A DNA stretch of 7,089 nt from Pedobacter sp. UBA2067 (GTDB lineage Bacteria > Bacteroidota > Bacteroidia > Sphingobacteriales > Sphingobacteriaceae). Position numbers and translations under genes: made by a program. Location: assembly GCA_002333205.1 (NCBI GenBank), contig DDAD01000048.1:2217-9305 (forward strand). Reading direction: 5' to 3'. How positions within the stretch are numbered: position 1 is the first letter of the stretch; each line of letters opens with the position of its first letter. Shown in pieces: positions 6,325 through 7,089 of this stretch. The notes beneath the pieces are model-generated. The model did not search any database and was not told the origin of the DNA. It saw only the letters and a program-made list of their open reading frames with translations.

Positions 6325-6415
6325 ATGTAACACACCAAACGCATACCTAACACACATGCCATGTGCGCTTGGTGTGGGTTAGGTGTGCGTTAGGTGTGCG
6401 TCTGCTGTGCGTTTG
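6325..6415. repeat. Inverted cluster of degenerate 11-bp GTGTGCGTTAG repeats
   Basis: On the plus strand, five consecutive 11-base units run from 6361 to 6415: ATGTGCGCTTG, GTGTGGGTTAG, GTGTGCGTTAG, GTGTGCGTCTG and CTGTGCGTTTG. On the minus strand, reading leftwards from 6357, come ATGTGTGTTAG, GTATGCGTTTG and the partial GTGTGTTACAT. The two arms diverge from an odd palindrome, CACATG-C-CATGTG, at 6353-6365. The arms can pair imperfectly (about 8 of 11 per unit before G-U pairs). A unit length of about one helical turn resembles iterated protein-binding sites, but no binding protein is known. Confidence 0.8.
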
Positions 6416-6485
6416 ACCCGAAGGTGTCCTAGTCTTGTGCTATCCATATATAAGTATACGTGTTTAGGTGCTAATGCTATACTGG

Positions 6486-6526
6486 TTATACACCAAGGTT
6501 TGTTATTCCTGTCTGGGTTATACACA
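6486..6526 (+). promoter_or_regulatory. Two DnaA-box-like nonamers
   Basis: TTATACACA at 6518-6526 matches the DnaA-box consensus TTATNCACA exactly, and TTATACACC at 6486-6494 differs at the last base. They are in the same orientation, 32 bases apart, next to AT-rich motifs. Two boxes can occur by chance or as regulatory sites; this alone does not show an origin. Confidence 0.3.
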
Positions 6527-6741
6527 CCGTGATTTTTGCTTGCCTTATCCTATATATGCCTATACTTATTTAGCTGTCTTGTCCGCGATGCCCTCCAGTT
6601 GATATGTCAAGTCTAACTTCGGTGTTTGGTGATCCTGGCTAGTGCGATGGTATAGGTGGTTATGGGTGTATATGCTTATGCCATCTGTAACATGCCCTAT
6701 AGTATATATATGTATACTTGTATATTCATTATATCAAGCCC

Positions 6742-6771
6742 CCCGCAGTTCAGATGATTTCCAGCTGCGGG
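6742..6771. other. GC-stemmed hairpin
   Basis: CCCGCAG (6742-6748) and CTGCGGG (6765-6771) form a 7-bp inverted repeat around a 16-base loop. There is no T run on the right side, so it is a weak terminator candidate. It could belong to a structured RNA or a gene end outside view. Confidence 0.3.
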
Positions 6772-7089
6772 TCAGTTTGCCTTGAAGCTGATCCGGTACA
6801 TGCAATACACCTTGAGCTGCGTACACTGTAGTAGCTTAAAATGTTGTAGGGGAGCTTAGCAAGACATATTGGTGTTAACAGTTGATGAGTATTGCAATCG
6901 TCAATTTCCTTAAATATTTCGTAATCTAACACAGAAGGGGACTGGGCGCAGGAGTTAGACCGCAATTCAGACATTATATACTATACAATCCGAGCTGGCA
7001 AAGCCGGAATCCATCGAACTCTAGATGCATATTAGCTTAAAAGGGCATGTTTAACCCTGCGGATTTGCCTTATTGTACAAGTCACACGA

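Larger units (their letters stand above)
6080..7089. other. Gene-poor region of about 1 kb upstream of the bamD operon
   Basis: No reading frame here resembles a protein I recognise; the two longest (about 57-74 codons) look like chance frames. No tRNA or rRNA is visible. The stretch holds an inverted cluster of 11-bp repeats (6325-6415), AT-rich TATATA/TATAC motifs (6441-6720), two DnaA-box-like nonamers (6486-6526), a GC hairpin (6742-6771) and a 10-bp direct repeat TAGCTTAAAA (6832 and 7033). This is long for a spacer in a genome whose neighbouring genes are nearly touching. It could be a replication or segregation site, a decayed mobile element or a non-coding RNA locus; none is shown. 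Confidence 0.6.

Noticed and set aside
6325..6415. CRISPR array
   Set aside because: Units are 11 bases, contiguous and degenerate, without unique spacers.
6750..6974. Minus-strand frame of 74 codons with several cysteines
   Set aside because: Cysteines are scattered without a metal-binding pattern, the sequence matches no family I know, and it overlaps the GC hairpin.
6990..7060. Possible tRNA on the minus strand because of a GTTCGA word
   Set aside because: The flanking bases do not form a T-arm stem and no acceptor or anticodon arm can be drawn.

Overview
The window looks like chromosomal DNA of a Bacteroidota bacterium, most likely a member of the Sphingobacteriaceae (Pedobacter/Mucilaginibacter type). 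This assignment rests on the gene set (a Bacteroidota-type BamD, an Rpb6/omega-like RNA polymerase subunit, CoaBC with the phylum-typical PAMDLDMW motif, and a DUF4835/PorD protein), on promoters of the Bacteroidota TTG-N19-TAnnTTTG form, and on the lack of clear Shine-Dalgarno sequences. All recognised genes lie on the minus strand, so the window reads biologically from right to left.

Right part (about 6058-7089): roughly 1 kb with no convincing gene. It holds a cluster of degenerate 11-bp G/T-rich repeats in inverted orientation, several TATATA/TATAC motifs, two DnaA-box-like nonamers and a GC hairpin. Its role is unknown.

Centre (2664-6045): a tight housekeeping operon, bamD - rpoZ-like - coaBC - DUF4835 (porD-like). 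It starts from a strong-looking promoter only 4 bases from the bamD start codon, which suggests a leaderless transcript. The stop and start codons of bamD and rpoZ overlap, and coaBC and the DUF4835 gene are one base apart. The operon links outer-membrane assembly, RNA polymerase, coenzyme A synthesis and a type IX secretion-related protein.

Left part (1-2545): a self-contained blaI-blaR1 type regulatory pair. A BlaI/MecI repressor gene is followed 4 bases later by an M56 metallopeptidase gene. Two perfect inverted repeats with the same half-site overlay the predicted blaI promoter, and a strong hairpin terminator ends the unit. The peptidase lacks the penicillin-binding sensor domain of true BlaR1 and instead ends in five 27-residue charged repeats, so its signal is probably not a beta-lactam. 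Beyond the terminator, the 5' end of recN runs off the left edge. The blaIR pair appears to sit inside what is often a continuous coaBC-DUF4835-recN neighbourhood in this phylum.

The points most worth following are the operator/promoter layout of blaI, the repeat domain of the M56 protein, the 11-bp repeat cluster upstream of bamD and the probable leaderless bamD mRNA.
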